Below, piece by piece: positions 18,517 through 26,540 of a stretch of 64,000 bases of DNA. The stretch is taken from positions 1 through 64,000 of the forward strand of contig NZ_JAFRNB010000185.1 of assembly GCF_017430385.1 (NCBI RefSeq), given 5' to 3'. Source of the DNA: Treponema sp. Its GTDB lineage: Bacteria; Spirochaetota; Spirochaetia; Treponematales; Treponemataceae. The notes under the pieces are model-generated. The model did not search any database, had not been told where the DNA came from, and saw only the letters and a list, made by a program, of their open reading frames with translations. Made by a program: the position numbers and the translations under genes. Positions within the stretch are counted from its first letter, which is position 1. Every line of letters starts with the position of its first letter.

Positions 18517-20360
18517 ACTGTCCGCCAGTCCGCGCCATTCTCGCCCACAAAGACTTTGACTTTGCTTTTTTGTTTTCCGCAATTTTCGGTGAAGAATTCA
18601 ATGTCAGTGCCGTACTCGCTCATTACATCGTCAGGGTGATAGTGAGTGCTGAATGTGGACTCAGTGCCGTCGAAAGTGCAGCGACCGAGTGCCGAATGGA
18701 TTCTGATTAAATCTTCTGCAGCCGGCAGGAATCGATCTTTGTGCTTTTCACGGAATTTCTTCTGAATAAAAGCGATTTGAAGCTCTTCGATTTGAGTAGA
18801 ATTTTTTTCTGCTGACCAGTCACGGATTGAGCCTGTCGAAGCGAACTTGCTTTTCTGCTCCGATGACAAAAATCCGCTTTCAATATAATTTGTGAATCCT
18901 TTCAAAAATTCGCTCGGCTTTTCACGCAGAACATACAGAATCGGATTGAACCATGCGACAGCACGGCCTTTCGTGTAAAAAAGATTCGTTGCAAGGGCTA
19001 GTTTTTCAGCCTTTGCCAGGTCTTTTTCACTGAACTGAGGTGTACGCAAGACATGATACGGAGGCTGGCTTTCCCACTCCAGGCCAAAACCTTTTGCAGC
19101 GTCGTGCAAGTCCGTGCCAGGAAGAACACTCAGGCAGAAAAGCTCCAGGTTGTTCGGATAAAGAGCGAGCGCGAAGTCGATGCTCTCACAGAAACCGTTG
19201 AAATTGTCGCCTGGAAGACCGTAAATCAAATCGAAGCCAAAAGTGACTCCTTCTTCGTTCAAAAAACCGATATTTTTCTCAAACTTTTTTTTGTCCAGCG
19301 TGCGGTGAACATTTTTGAGAACTTCGGGATTCGCGCTCTGAAGACCAATCTGAAGGCAGCACGGAATACGGGCAAAAGCTCGGGCAAGTTCCCTGTCGAT
19401 AAACTCAGCACGAGCTTCAAAATAGAAGAACATTCCCGGAGCCTTTTTTTCGATGATTTTGAGCATTTTGATTGCCCGCTCTTTGCTCGCGTTGTAGGTC
19501 GGGTCAAGCACGAACACCTGAGAGATATTTTTTTTGGCAAAAAGCTCGATTTCCTTTTCAAGCCGTTCCATCGGAAAGTAAGCGATTTTCTTTTCGCCCT
19601 TTGACTCGTAACAGTAAGAGCATTTGAAAGGGCAGCCACGCGCAAGTTCCCACAAAGCCCCGCCGTATTTGCTAACATCAAGAGTGCCGTCAAGGTAAGG
19701 AGAAGCCGTAAGGTCAGGTGGAAGCGGACAAGCCCGGATGATTGGATTTGATTGCCCCTCAGGAGATGGATTTCCGCTTCGATAGACCCCTTGCACCCCA
19801 AACGCAAAACCGGTAGTCTCATTGTCATTTCCCGAATTACAATCTGTGGTAATTTCTTGATCGCAACCGTTCCCGGAAATCTGTGTAATCTGTGTAATCT
19901 GTGTAATCTGTGGTTTTTCTTCTGCAAGATGGTTCAAAAGCTCAGTCATCGCCCGCTCGCCCTGACCTGCAATCATATAGTCAAAGCTGTGGAAAGAAAG
20001 CGGATTAGCGGTGACTTCGGGGCCGCCGGAAATGCAAACACAGTCCGGCAGAAGTTTTTTTAGCTCAAGGCAAGTTTTTTCAAGAATTACGCGGTTCCAG
20101 ACATAGACCGAAAAGCACACAAAATCAGGCTTTTTTGAAGCAAGCCGTGAAGCAAGCAGAGCCGAGACCGCATAATCGCCGCCGTTCTGCTTTGCAAGCA
20201 CAATCTCCTGCTCTTCAAGCGAAAAATCAACGAGCGAGACAGAAAATTGCCCGCTCGTGCGAGGGTCAGCCTTAATGGAGCTTGCGATACAAGCCGCCCC
20301 CAGAGGAAGCCCTTGCGGAGAAGTTTCGACTAAAAGTGTGGTGCATATAACGGATTTCAA
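18513..20360 (-). CDS. B12-binding-domain radical SAM protein
   Basis: 615 residues. Residues 1-145 have the layout of a cobalamin-binding Rossmann domain without the classic DxHxxG (SGGPEVTANP, IAGQGERAM). The radical SAM cluster motif is Cys243, Cys247, Cys250 (RGCPFKCSYCYE), and GFDLIYGLPGD lies further on. The C-terminal DUF4080-like tail (~470-615) carries FNPILYVLRE. Substrate unknown. It starts 1 bp after the PurO-like gene ends, so the two are co-transcribed. Residues 151-162 (QITQITQITQIS) come from a 9-bp DNA repeat inserted in frame between the two domains, and the following ~50 residues also look like a low-complexity linker. Confidence 0.85.
   Translation of the reverse strand: MKSVICTTLLVETSPQGLPLGAACIASSIKADPRTSGQFSVSLVDFSLEEQEIVLAKQNGGDYAVSALLASRLASKKPDFVCFSVYVWNRVILEKTCLELKKLLPDCVCISGGPEVTANPLSFHSFDYMIAGQGERAMTELLNHLAEEKPQITQITQITQISGNGCDQEITTDCNSGNDNETTGFAFGVQGVYRSGNPSPEGQSNPIIRACPLPPDLTASPYLDGTLDVSKYGGALWELARGCPFKCSYCYESKGEKKIAYFPMERLEKEIELFAKKNISQVFVLDPTYNASKERAIKMLKIIEKKAPGMFFYFEARAEFIDRELARAFARIPCCLQIGLQSANPEVLKNVHRTLDKKKFEKNIGFLNEEGVTFGFDLIYGLPGDNFNGFCESIDFALALYPNNLELFCLSVLPGTDLHDAAKGFGLEWESQPPYHVLRTPQFSEKDLAKAEKLALATNLFYTKGRAVAWFNPILYVLREKPSEFLKGFTNYIESGFLSSEQKSKFASTGSIRDWSAEKNSTQIEELQIAFIQKKFREKHKDRFLPAAEDLIRIHSALGRCTFDGTESTFSTHYHPDDVMSEYGTDIEFFTENCGKQKSKVKVFVGENGADWRTV
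19878..19912. repeat. 9-bp tandem repeat (ACACAGATT) inside the radical SAM gene
   Basis: About four units of AATCTGTGT on the + strand (ACACAGATT on the coding strand), flanked by CCGG on one side and GGTTTTTC on the other. The same array with the same flanks occurs in prmC at 54052-54096. Confidence 0.9.
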
Positions 20361-21089
20361 TTACTTATTTTTATTAATAATCTTTTCTTCGTACTTGCCT
20401 GTGGCGATGTCGATGTAGCGAACGAAAAGTGAAACCTTGTTCTCTTCGTTGAGGCTTGTCCAAATCATGTTGGCAAATTCGTCGATTGTGCCTTTGATTT
20501 CGACTTTCTCAGGCTCGCCCTCAAAACTTGGCAGAGGATTGCCGTTACCCATGTATGTGTGGATAAAGTGCCCTTCGCCTTTCTGAGGATTGTCGTAAGT
20601 GTATGTGAAGCGGAGACAATTGTCGCCGTTTCCGTTGTCGCTCTTCAAAATTGAGATTGCGTAGTCGTACTTGCCGCCCTCGACATTGAGCAATGATGAA
20701 ATGCGCGGGGTGAAGTTTGGGGCATCGTGCTCGTATTTGCGGACTCGGAGTGACTGTTCGAAAGTTTCGCCTTTTTTGAGACCTTCGAAAATTGTGTCTG
20801 TCTGGTCGCCGTTTGTGACGATTGTTTTGGCACCAAGCTGACGGACAGCGGCGTAGATGATGAGGCTTGGATCGCCGGCAATCAAGCTTTCGTCAAAAGC
20901 CTTTGTGCGGACGACTTCTGTTCCATCTTCAGTTTCTGTAACGAAAACACGGTTTCGGCTGCCTGCGCTTCGGCCCATTGTCCAGTAAGCAGAGACTGCA
21001 TATTTGCCATCAGCAGAAAGACCTGCAACGATTCCGCGTCCAGGATATTCATTTGCCTTCAAAGTCTCGTCAAGTTTTTTAATTTTCAT
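20361..21089 (-). CDS. IMP cyclohydrolase-like protein (PurO family)
   Basis: 242 residues. The N-terminus (NEYPGRGIVAGLSADGKYAV, then YWTMGRSAGSRNRVF) matches the PurO-type IMP cyclohydrolase family, first known from archaea, which closes FAICAR to IMP in the last step of purine synthesis. The PGRGI and SRNR blocks are the family's conserved regions. The start has an AGAGG ribosome site. No other purine genes are near; it is coupled to a radical SAM gene. It could replace the PurH cyclohydrolase domain or have drifted to another role. Confidence 0.8.
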   Translation of the reverse strand: MKIKKLDETLKANEYPGRGIVAGLSADGKYAVSAYWTMGRSAGSRNRVFVTETEDGTEVVRTKAFDESLIAGDPSLIIYAAVRQLGAKTIVTNGDQTDTIFEGLKKGETFEQSLRVRKYEHDAPNFTPRISSLLNVEGGKYDYAISILKSDNGNGDNCLRFTYTYDNPQKGEGHFIHTYMGNGNPLPSFEGEPEKVEIKGTIDEFANMIWTSLNEENKVSLFVRYIDIATGKYEEKIINKNK

Positions 21090-21124
21090 ATATACCTCTT
21101 TTAAAAGATTAATTAGCAGGCGTT

Positions 21125-21205
21125 GCGGGCGGCGTTTGAGCCCGCAGAGGGGGTAGCGGAAAACGCAAGGCGTTTGAAGCGAGGGGGAGACTTACCCCAT
21201 TTCGT
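21125..21205. repeat. GC-rich repeat of the GGTAGCGGAAAA family
   Basis: Contains GGGGGTAGCGGAAAACGC, then GCGAGGGGGAGACTT followed by CCCC. The same ordered blocks recur at 43085, 50430 and (diverged) 62800. The GGGG...CCCC arms form a hairpin followed by T-rich DNA, so it may act as a terminator. Confidence 0.7.
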
Positions 21206-21221
21206 TTTCCACTTTCCGTTT

Positions 21222-21800
21222 TCAGTTTTCAGATTCTTTCTCTTCTTCCACTGTTTCGACAGAATCCGGCACGACTACTTCCGGGCGGCTCTTCCACTGG
21301 ATTAAGACAAGGCCGATTCCAATTGCCAGAAGAATGAGTCCGAACAGACGGACGATGAAATGACCTGCTGTTTGGGCCGGAATGATGAAAAGCACGAGTG
21401 CAAGAACCAGGGATGAAGCGACTTCTATCATTGACTGGCGAATCATGATTCCGTTGCGGTGAAGTTTTGTGATTGTATAGATTTGCATTCCGCATGAAAC
21501 AATCAGGTAAATTGCGAGTGTGTAAGCCATTGCCTTCCAAACGACGGCTGCGACTGCAATGGGAAGCACGACTGAGAGCACGCCGACAACAACGCTGAGA
21601 ACGCCGCGCACCGTGACAATCAGCTTGTACTGAGGATCGATAATCAGGTCTCTGGTTGCCGTAAGGATGAAAATGCCGTCAATAATGGCCGCAAGACCGA
21701 GTAAAATGACAAAAAACGAGATGAATGTATCTGGAGAAATGAGCAGAAACAAGCCCAAAGCTGCCGTCATAAATCCAAGAAAAAGTTTGTTTTTATCCAT
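21222..21800 (-). CDS. DUF308/HdeD-family membrane protein
   Basis: 192 residues with about six hydrophobic segments (FLGFMTAALGLFLLI, FISFFVILLGLAAIIDGIFI, VRGVLSVVVGVLSVVLPIAV, AYTLAIYLIVSCGMQI, SLVLALVLFIIP, LFGLILLAIGIGLVLI) and a charged C-terminal tail (VEEEKESEN). The repeated pattern of paired helices with ...GLxxIIDGIF fits the HdeD/DUF308 family. Some members protect against acid stress; the role here is unknown. It lies between intergenic repeats, 42 bp upstream of the substrate-binding lipoprotein on the same strand. Confidence 0.8.
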   Translation of the reverse strand: MDKNKLFLGFMTAALGLFLLISPDTFISFFVILLGLAAIIDGIFILTATRDLIIDPQYKLIVTVRGVLSVVVGVLSVVLPIAVAAVVWKAMAYTLAIYLIVSCGMQIYTITKLHRNGIMIRQSMIEVASSLVLALVLFIIPAQTAGHFIVRLFGLILLAIGIGLVLIQWKSRPEVVVPDSVETVEEEKESEN

Positions 21801-21842
21801 AGATTTATAATATGCAACTAATGAGAAAAATTCTAGTCTTTG

Positions 21843-22814
21843 TTATTTCTTAAAGTAGCTGTTGTCAACATAAGTTGCGACCCGGTACTCACTCTGCAGG
21901 TTGTTTATGCTTGCCAGAAAACTGATTGTGTCCTGAAGCGTAAAAATGTCTTTTTCCGTGACGGAGACCGAAAAATCGTATTTCTTGACGATTGATTTTA
22001 TCTGCTCTTCGTTGATGTTGAGTGCTTCTGAAAGTTTTTCGAGCATTTCTGGTTCAAGGGTTGGGATTTTCTGGACGGCAATCGCATATTGATTCAAAAT
22101 TTCGGAGATGACATCGCCGTTGTCGGCAAGGAATTCATCGCGCACGACAAAGCCGTTTGTTCCGCGGAGATTTGTTTCGTCTCCCTGTGCAACTATTTTT
22201 GCAACGCCCTTGTCCAGAAGCCTTGTTATGTTAGGTTCCCATATTGCGACCGCATCTGCTATTGAGGATGTGAGGGCTAGTTCGGCGTTTGAAGCCTGGA
22301 TGTTTACGAAATCAATGTCCTCGAAACTGAGGCCTGCTTTTTCGAGGAGCTTGGTGACGAAATTGTGGCCGGTGGAGCCAAAGACCGTGGCAATTTTTTT
22401 GCCTTTTAAATCCTTGTATGAATTAAAATTGGAATTGTCGGCACGGGCGAGAAGGGCATAGGCGTTTGGACCGCTGGCAGGGATTCCGACAAGCCGCATT
22501 TTTGTGGCTCCTGCAAGCGCACGGACGGTCGGAACATCGCCGATTACGCCAATATCCGTGAGGTCGGCCGTGAGGGATTCGTTCATTGGCGGGCCGGACT
22601 CAAAATCCTGCCATACGACAGTGACATTTTTTGGCGCAAGTGCGTTTTCAATCTGTTTTGAATATCGTGCGATGTAAAGCGGAATGAATGCCGCGGACGG
22701 CTGAATCGCAATTCTTACGGTGCGTGCCTGCTGCTTTTCTTTGCATGAAAAAGCAAAAAATGCTGAGAATAAAACAAAACTAAAAAAGAAGAATCTTTTC
22801 AAAATCTTTTTCAT
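21843..22814 (-). CDS. ABC transporter substrate-binding lipoprotein (SsuA/TauA/NMT1-like)
   Basis: 323 residues. The signal peptide ends in FAFSC-K, so it is lipid-anchored on the outer face of the inner membrane. The mature fold fits periplasmic binding proteins type II: VRIAIQPSAAFIPLYIAR at the N-terminus, DIGVIGDVPTVRALAG, LKGKKIATVFGSTGHNFV and a second lobe with ADAVAIWEPN. These are hallmarks of the sulfonate/nitrate/thiamine-precursor group. No permease or ATPase gene is beside it, so its transporter must be elsewhere. The exact ligand cannot be read from sequence. Confidence 0.85.
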   Translation of the reverse strand: MKKILKRFFFFSFVLFSAFFAFSCKEKQQARTVRIAIQPSAAFIPLYIARYSKQIENALAPKNVTVVWQDFESGPPMNESLTADLTDIGVIGDVPTVRALAGATKMRLVGIPASGPNAYALLARADNSNFNSYKDLKGKKIATVFGSTGHNFVTKLLEKAGLSFEDIDFVNIQASNAELALTSSIADAVAIWEPNITRLLDKGVAKIVAQGDETNLRGTNGFVVRDEFLADNGDVISEILNQYAIAVQKIPTLEPEMLEKLSEALNINEEQIKSIVKKYDFSVSVTEKDIFTLQDTISFLASINNLQSEYRVATYVDNSYFKK

Positions 22815-22861
22815 AACAAATTAAATTATATGCCAACTTAAAATTTATTTAAAGAAATTCT

Positions 22862-22890
22862 TTGTATAAATTCATTTTTGGTTGTAAAAT
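22862..22890 (+). promoter_or_regulatory. Promoter of the diguanylate cyclase gene, near-leaderless
   Basis: TTGTAT (22862-22867), 17-bp spacer, TAAAAT (22885-22890). The ATG at 22898 is 7 bp past the -10 box and has no Shine-Dalgarno sequence. Confidence 0.6.
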
Positions 22891-22897
22891 TCAAGAT

Positions 22898-24805
22898 ATG
22901 AGAATTAAACTTACTCCGAGAAACACCAAAATTGCAATTCTTGTCTTTTTTCTTGTAGCTTTTGTGACGGCTTCGCTTTTTGTATTCCGTTTAAAAACCC
23001 TGAGCCTTATCTCAAAGTCTTCCTTGCAGAATATTTCTGAAATTCAGGACATGTACGCCCAGACTTTGCAGACTAAATTCCTTGACCAGCAGAACATGCT
23101 TGAGGCACAGGCAAGATATTTTGACGGTGTTGATTTAAAAAATGAGGAGGAGTTAAAAAAGACCATCGTAAAAACAAAGGGAATCGGTGATTTTAAGAAA
23201 ATTGCGATAGCAAACAGGCATGGCGCATGTACGAGCTTTGAGGGCAAAAACCTTCCTAATATTTACAACAAGCCGTTTTTCTTTGATACGCTGAAGACTG
23301 GCAAGCCTCAAATTTCAAGCAAAATCGAGGTCGATGAAAACCTGGAGCCGATTCTTACGCTTACTTATCCGATTAAGCGGAACGGGCAGGTTGAGGCGGC
23401 GATAGTCGGAACGCTTTCATATAATGTGCTTAAAAATCTTTTTACGGTCTCGCTTTTCTCGGGCGAAAGTTACATGTACATAATTTCTGCGGACGGAAAT
23501 GTCATTCTCTGCAACCGTGACAAAAACCGCAACCTGTACAATGTCAATGTTTATGATTTGGTCAAGAATTACGCTAAGTCGGACAGTGATTATGTCAGCA
23601 GCAAGATGCGTTCTGACATCCTTAAGAATCGCTCGGACTTCATGACTTTCAATGCCAAAGATTTCACAAAACTTTTCGCATATTCTCCGCTTGGAATCAA
23701 CAACTGGTACATTATTTCAGTAATTCCATACTCTTACATCGTTCAGCAGCAGTCGGAAATCGGCTTCCTTGTTTATGTTCTTCTTGGAATCATTGCGTTT
23801 GTAATAGCAATCTTTATTTTGGTTCTTTACTGGCTTTTCAAAAAGACTTCTTCAATCGAAAAGGACAACGAAAGGCTTACAATCGCAAGCGCACAGGCTC
23901 AGACTTTGATTTTTGAGTATGATTTGCCAAAGCATCAGGTCACATTCTCCGGCGACACACAGTTTATCCTCGGAACTGACCAAAGGGTTTTTGCAGTTGA
24001 ATTCATCCGTGCTGAATATTACAAGCGAATTCATAATGATGACAAAAAGGTCATGGTTGAATTGAGAAGAACTGCCGAAAATTCGCTCCCGGAATTTACG
24101 GGCGAATTCCGATACAAAACTTTTGGCTCTGGGGAATATATCTGGCTTCGGATTTCAGGAAATCTGCTCGACAAAGAGGACGGAACTGGCAAGAAATTCA
24201 TCGGCACAATCACGAATGTCAACTCTCAGGTTTTGCACGAGCAGGAATTAAAATCAATCGCCGAACGGGACAAGCTTACGGGGCTTCTGAACAAGAGTGC
24301 TATGGAACAGCGTTCAAGGAATTTGCTTGAGACGGCTGGTGCCAATCAGAAATGCGCGCTTTTCATCATTGATTTGGACAATTTCAAGAAGGTCAATGAT
24401 ACGCTCGGTCATCTTGTCGGTGATATGGCAATCGTTGACGCGGCCAAAAAACTCTCGCTCATCTTCTCAGAAAAGGATTTTATCAGTCGTTTTGGTGGCG
24501 ATGAATTCTGCATCCTTCTGCGTTTCAGCAAAAACCTTTCTGACGAGGCAATCAGCGGCATTATTACCGAAAAGGCTCAGAATTTGTGCACTTTCCTCCG
24601 CGAAGATTATTTTGATGAGAACACGGTCATCAGCGTCAGTGCCAGCGTAGGAATTGCTTTTTATCCGGAAAACGGAGCCACTTATGAGGAACTTTTTGCC
24701 AGTGCGGATGCGGCCTTGTACAAGGTTAAGGAAAGCGGCAAGAACGGCTACAAATTTTTGAAAAAGAATCAGAAAATTCGTGAAAACTTTAGAGATTTTA
24801 TTTAA
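22898..24805 (+). CDS. Diguanylate cyclase with periplasmic Cache, PAS and GGDEF domains
   Basis: 635 residues from ATG 22898; a TTG at 22862 is in frame but overlaps the likely promoter. A first membrane helix (~11-30) and a second (~290-320, IGFLVYVLLGIIAFVIAIFILVLYW in two parts) enclose a dCache-type sensor. A PAS domain follows (~335-450), then GGDEF (~460-630) with an intact RFGGDEF signature, so it should make c-di-GMP from two GTP. The RxxD inhibitory site normally five residues before GGDEF reads SEKD, so product inhibition at the I-site is probably lost. No EAL domain. It is followed directly by tRNA genes. Confidence 0.9.
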   Translation: MRIKLTPRNTKIAILVFFLVAFVTASLFVFRLKTLSLISKSSLQNISEIQDMYAQTLQTKFLDQQNMLEAQARYFDGVDLKNEEELKKTIVKTKGIGDFKKIAIANRHGACTSFEGKNLPNIYNKPFFFDTLKTGKPQISSKIEVDENLEPILTLTYPIKRNGQVEAAIVGTLSYNVLKNLFTVSLFSGESYMYIISADGNVILCNRDKNRNLYNVNVYDLVKNYAKSDSDYVSSKMRSDILKNRSDFMTFNAKDFTKLFAYSPLGINNWYIISVIPYSYIVQQQSEIGFLVYVLLGIIAFVIAIFILVLYWLFKKTSSIEKDNERLTIASAQAQTLIFEYDLPKHQVTFSGDTQFILGTDQRVFAVEFIRAEYYKRIHNDDKKVMVELRRTAENSLPEFTGEFRYKTFGSGEYIWLRISGNLLDKEDGTGKKFIGTITNVNSQVLHEQELKSIAERDKLTGLLNKSAMEQRSRNLLETAGANQKCALFIIDLDNFKKVNDTLGHLVGDMAIVDAAKKLSLIFSEKDFISRFGGDEFCILLRFSKNLSDEAISGIITEKAQNLCTFLREDYFDENTVISVSASVGIAFYPENGATYEELFASADAALYKVKESGKNGYKFLKKNQKIRENFRDFI

Positions 24806-24811
24806 ATCCGC

Positions 24812-24841
24812 TTGACACAAACCGCGTCATTGGGGTATATT
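24812..24841 (+). promoter_or_regulatory. Promoter of the tRNA cluster
   Basis: TTGACA (24812-24817), 18-bp spacer, TATATT (24836-24841), 19 bp before the first tRNA base. Confidence 0.8.
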
Positions 24842-24860
24842 ATTTAAGCATTAATTAAAT

Positions 24861-24945
24861 GGAGCGATGGCAGAGAGGCTGAATGCACCGGTCTTGAAAA
24901 CCGGCATACCGCAAGGTATCGGGGGTTCAAATCCCTCTCGCTCCG
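24861..24945 (+). tRNA. tRNA-Ser(UGA)
   Basis: Class II tRNA of 85 nt with acceptor arms GGAGCGA/TCGCTCC and discriminator G. The anticodon loop CTTGAAA gives UGA. A long variable arm (ATACCGCAAGGTAT) is typical of Ser. No encoded CCA. Confidence 0.97.
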
Positions 24946-24966
24946 CTTTTTTTTTAATTGCAGCCT

Positions 24967-25052
24967 GGAGGTGTGGTAGAGCGGTAATACAACGGATTGC
25001 TAATCCGTCAGTTCCTTATCGGGCTGGGCAGGTTCAACTCCTGTCGCCTCCG
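24967..25052 (+). tRNA. tRNA-Ser(GCU)
   Basis: Class II tRNA of 86 nt with acceptor arms GGAGGTG/CGCCTCC and discriminator G. The anticodon loop TTGCTAA gives GCU. A long variable arm lies before GGTTCAACTCC. It is 21 bp after tRNA-Ser(UGA), so probably cotranscribed. Confidence 0.97.
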
Positions 25053-25084
25053 TAAAGAACAAGCACTCTTCCAAGTCTTGTTAT

Positions 25085-25159
25085 GAGATTGTAGCTCAGT
25101 TGGATTAGAGCGCCACCCTGCGGAGGTGGAGGTCGCACGTTCGAATCGTGTCAGTCTCA
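25085..25159 (+). tRNA. tRNA-Arg(GCG)
   Basis: 75-nt tRNA with acceptor GAGATTG/CAGTCTC and discriminator A. D-arm GCTC...GAGC with A20-type GGATTAGAGC supports Arg. The anticodon stem CCACC/GGTGG encloses CTGCGGA, giving GCG, which reads CGC and CGU. T-arm GCACG/CGTGT. A GCG arginine anticodon is uncommon in bacteria, where ACG is usual. Confidence 0.9.
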
Positions 25160-25461
25160 AAGAATAAGCTCATCAGTGGATGGGCTTTTTTTATTTTAAA
25201 CCAAAATCCCAAGAAATTTCAAAGAGATTCGAACCGGAGTGAGCGCGCCGACAGGCGAAAAGCCGCCATGGAGGGCGGCGTCAGCGAACGAAGGCGCCGC
25301 GGCGGGAACCAACACGATGTTGGTGACCATAGCGGCGAATCGTGTCAGTCTCACGAATATAGCTCGTCAGTGGATGGGCTTTTTTTATTTTAAACCAAAA
25401 TCCTAAGAAATTTACAAAGAGATTCGAACCGAAGTGAGCGCGCCGACAGGCGAAAAGCCGT
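25142..25461. repeat. 194-bp tandem duplication including the tRNA-Arg 3' end
   Basis: The ~120 bp from CGAATCGTGTCAGTCTCA at 25142 recur at 25336 with a few changes: tRNA 3' end, terminator, TTTTAAACCAAAATCC, AGAGATTCGAACCG and GAGCGCGCCGACAGGCGAAA. About 75 bp of unique GC-rich palindromic DNA (25265-25335) lies between. The second unit holds only the 3' part of the tRNA. The whole 25161-25590 interval has no convincing coding frame. Confidence 0.9.
25167..25192 (+). terminator. Terminator of the tRNA cluster
   Basis: AGCTCATC/GATGGGCT stem with a 4-nt loop and a run of T, 7 bp after tRNA-Arg. A near copy lies at 25361-25387 in the duplicated unit. Confidence 0.9.
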
Positions 25462-25590
25462 TCAAAATAAGGCAAAATTTCCCGAAAAATCCAAAATTTG
25501 TTAAAAAGTTATAATTCCGATGTTTTTTTAATAGAAAAATTCTTGATATCGATGTAAAATCCATAAGGTATATTAAGAGAAGGAAGAAAA

Positions 25591-26352
25591 ATGAAAATCA
25601 AAAAGTTTCTGTTATTGTTGCTTATGGTAACGCCACTTTATGCTCAGGGAATTACGTTCCCTGTTCCGATGCCTGCTGCGAAAGATGCTTATGTGGTTGA
25701 GAACAATGCTTTTATGGTCTGCTATGCAGGCAATTATGGAATCCCTATTTGGGAAATGCACAGGCTTAAGCCAGAAATGTTTATAGGCGGAGCTTTGATA
25801 ACCGGTGAGTGGAAAGCTGATTCACGCGTAAAAAGCTACAGAATCACAGCAAAAGATATTGCAGGTTTAAGGCTTGAGCCGGTTCAGCTTTTCCCGAAAT
25901 CTCATGCAGTGAACGATGTTGAGTCTCAGAATGCATCTTTTTACACATCAAACTTGCTTTTCATGAACAAACAGCTTAAAGATTCAATCTGGGAACGAAT
26001 CACGGAGTCTTTTGAGGAATTGGCAAAAGAATACGATACGGTTTATGTGTATGCAGGCCCAATATTTGACAAAGATACTTTGAAAATAAAATATACGATG
26101 AACAACAGAATTGCGATACCGTCATATTTTTATAGAATCGCTCTTTACTTTGAAGGCGGAAAGGCTCATTACAAGTGCTACCGCATCCCGAACCGGGTTC
26201 CTGCTGATTATGAGCGCACAAGTTCCCTTGAAGATTACGCTTACAATATTTATCAGCTTGAAGAGGATACGAGCATCGACTTTTTTGACCGTGAGACTGA
26301 CAGCAATTTCCGGCAGGAAAAAGTTAAATTCTTGGACAAGCGGGTTAGATAA
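25591..26352 (+). CDS. Secreted DNA/RNA non-specific endonuclease-like protein
   Basis: 253 residues with a signal peptide (MKIKKFLLLLLMVTPLYA-Q), so periplasmic or secreted. The family pattern is visible: FMVCYAGNYGIPIWEMHRLK near the start, then LFPKSHAVNDVE, where family members usually have DRGH, then SFYTSNLLFMNKQLKDSIWERI with the metal-binding Asn and Trp, and VYVYAGPIF. The His of KSH is in the catalytic position, but the Asp-Arg-Gly before it is missing, so activity is uncertain. It may serve in nucleotide scavenging. An AGAAGGAAG ribosome site precedes the ATG. Confidence 0.75.
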   Translation: MKIKKFLLLLLMVTPLYAQGITFPVPMPAAKDAYVVENNAFMVCYAGNYGIPIWEMHRLKPEMFIGGALITGEWKADSRVKSYRITAKDIAGLRLEPVQLFPKSHAVNDVESQNASFYTSNLLFMNKQLKDSIWERITESFEELAKEYDTVYVYAGPIFDKDTLKIKYTMNNRIAIPSYFYRIALYFEGGKAHYKCYRIPNRVPADYERTSSLEDYAYNIYQLEEDTSIDFFDRETDSNFRQEKVKFLDKRVR

Positions 26353-26400
26353 GGCTTGCCTTTGGGGCTTTTGCGCGGATGAATTTCGGGCAATAAAAAA

Positions 26401-26492
26401 GGTCAGGGAGACCATGCACAATCCTTTACATCATAGAGCTGCTGCTTCCGCCCTGACTCGGTTTTGAAGAAAGGATTTGCTGGCGCCTGACC
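26401..26492 (-). ncRNA. ffs: Signal recognition particle RNA, small bacterial type (4.5S)
   Basis: Read on the - strand, the ends GGTCAGG and CCTGACC pair. The tip carries the universal SRP helix 8 motif: GTCAGG, then GCGGAAG, then CAGCAGC. A T-run follows the 3' end (26400-26394), acting as terminator. At ~92 nt it is the small form lacking the Alu domain. It lies between the nuclease gene and the Ste24 gene. Confidence 0.93.
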
Positions 26493-26501
26493 AATAAAAC
26501 T

Positions 26502-26530
26502 AATTTATCATAAAAATCGATTCAAATCAA
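26502..26530 (-). promoter_or_regulatory. Promoter of the SRP RNA
   Basis: On the - strand: TTGATT (26530-26525), 17-bp spacer, TAAATT (26507-26502), about 10 bp before the first paired base of the RNA. Confidence 0.75.
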
Positions 26531-26540
26531 CTGCCGCGCA

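Noticed and set aside
19259..19927. 222-residue frame on the same strand as the radical SAM gene in another frame
   Set aside because: No family resemblance, high Arg/Lys/Ser content and full overlap with a conserved enzyme.
25148..25393. 81-residue frame in the duplicated DNA after tRNA-Arg
   Set aside because: It starts inside the tRNA and runs through a terminator and palindromic repeats; no coding character.
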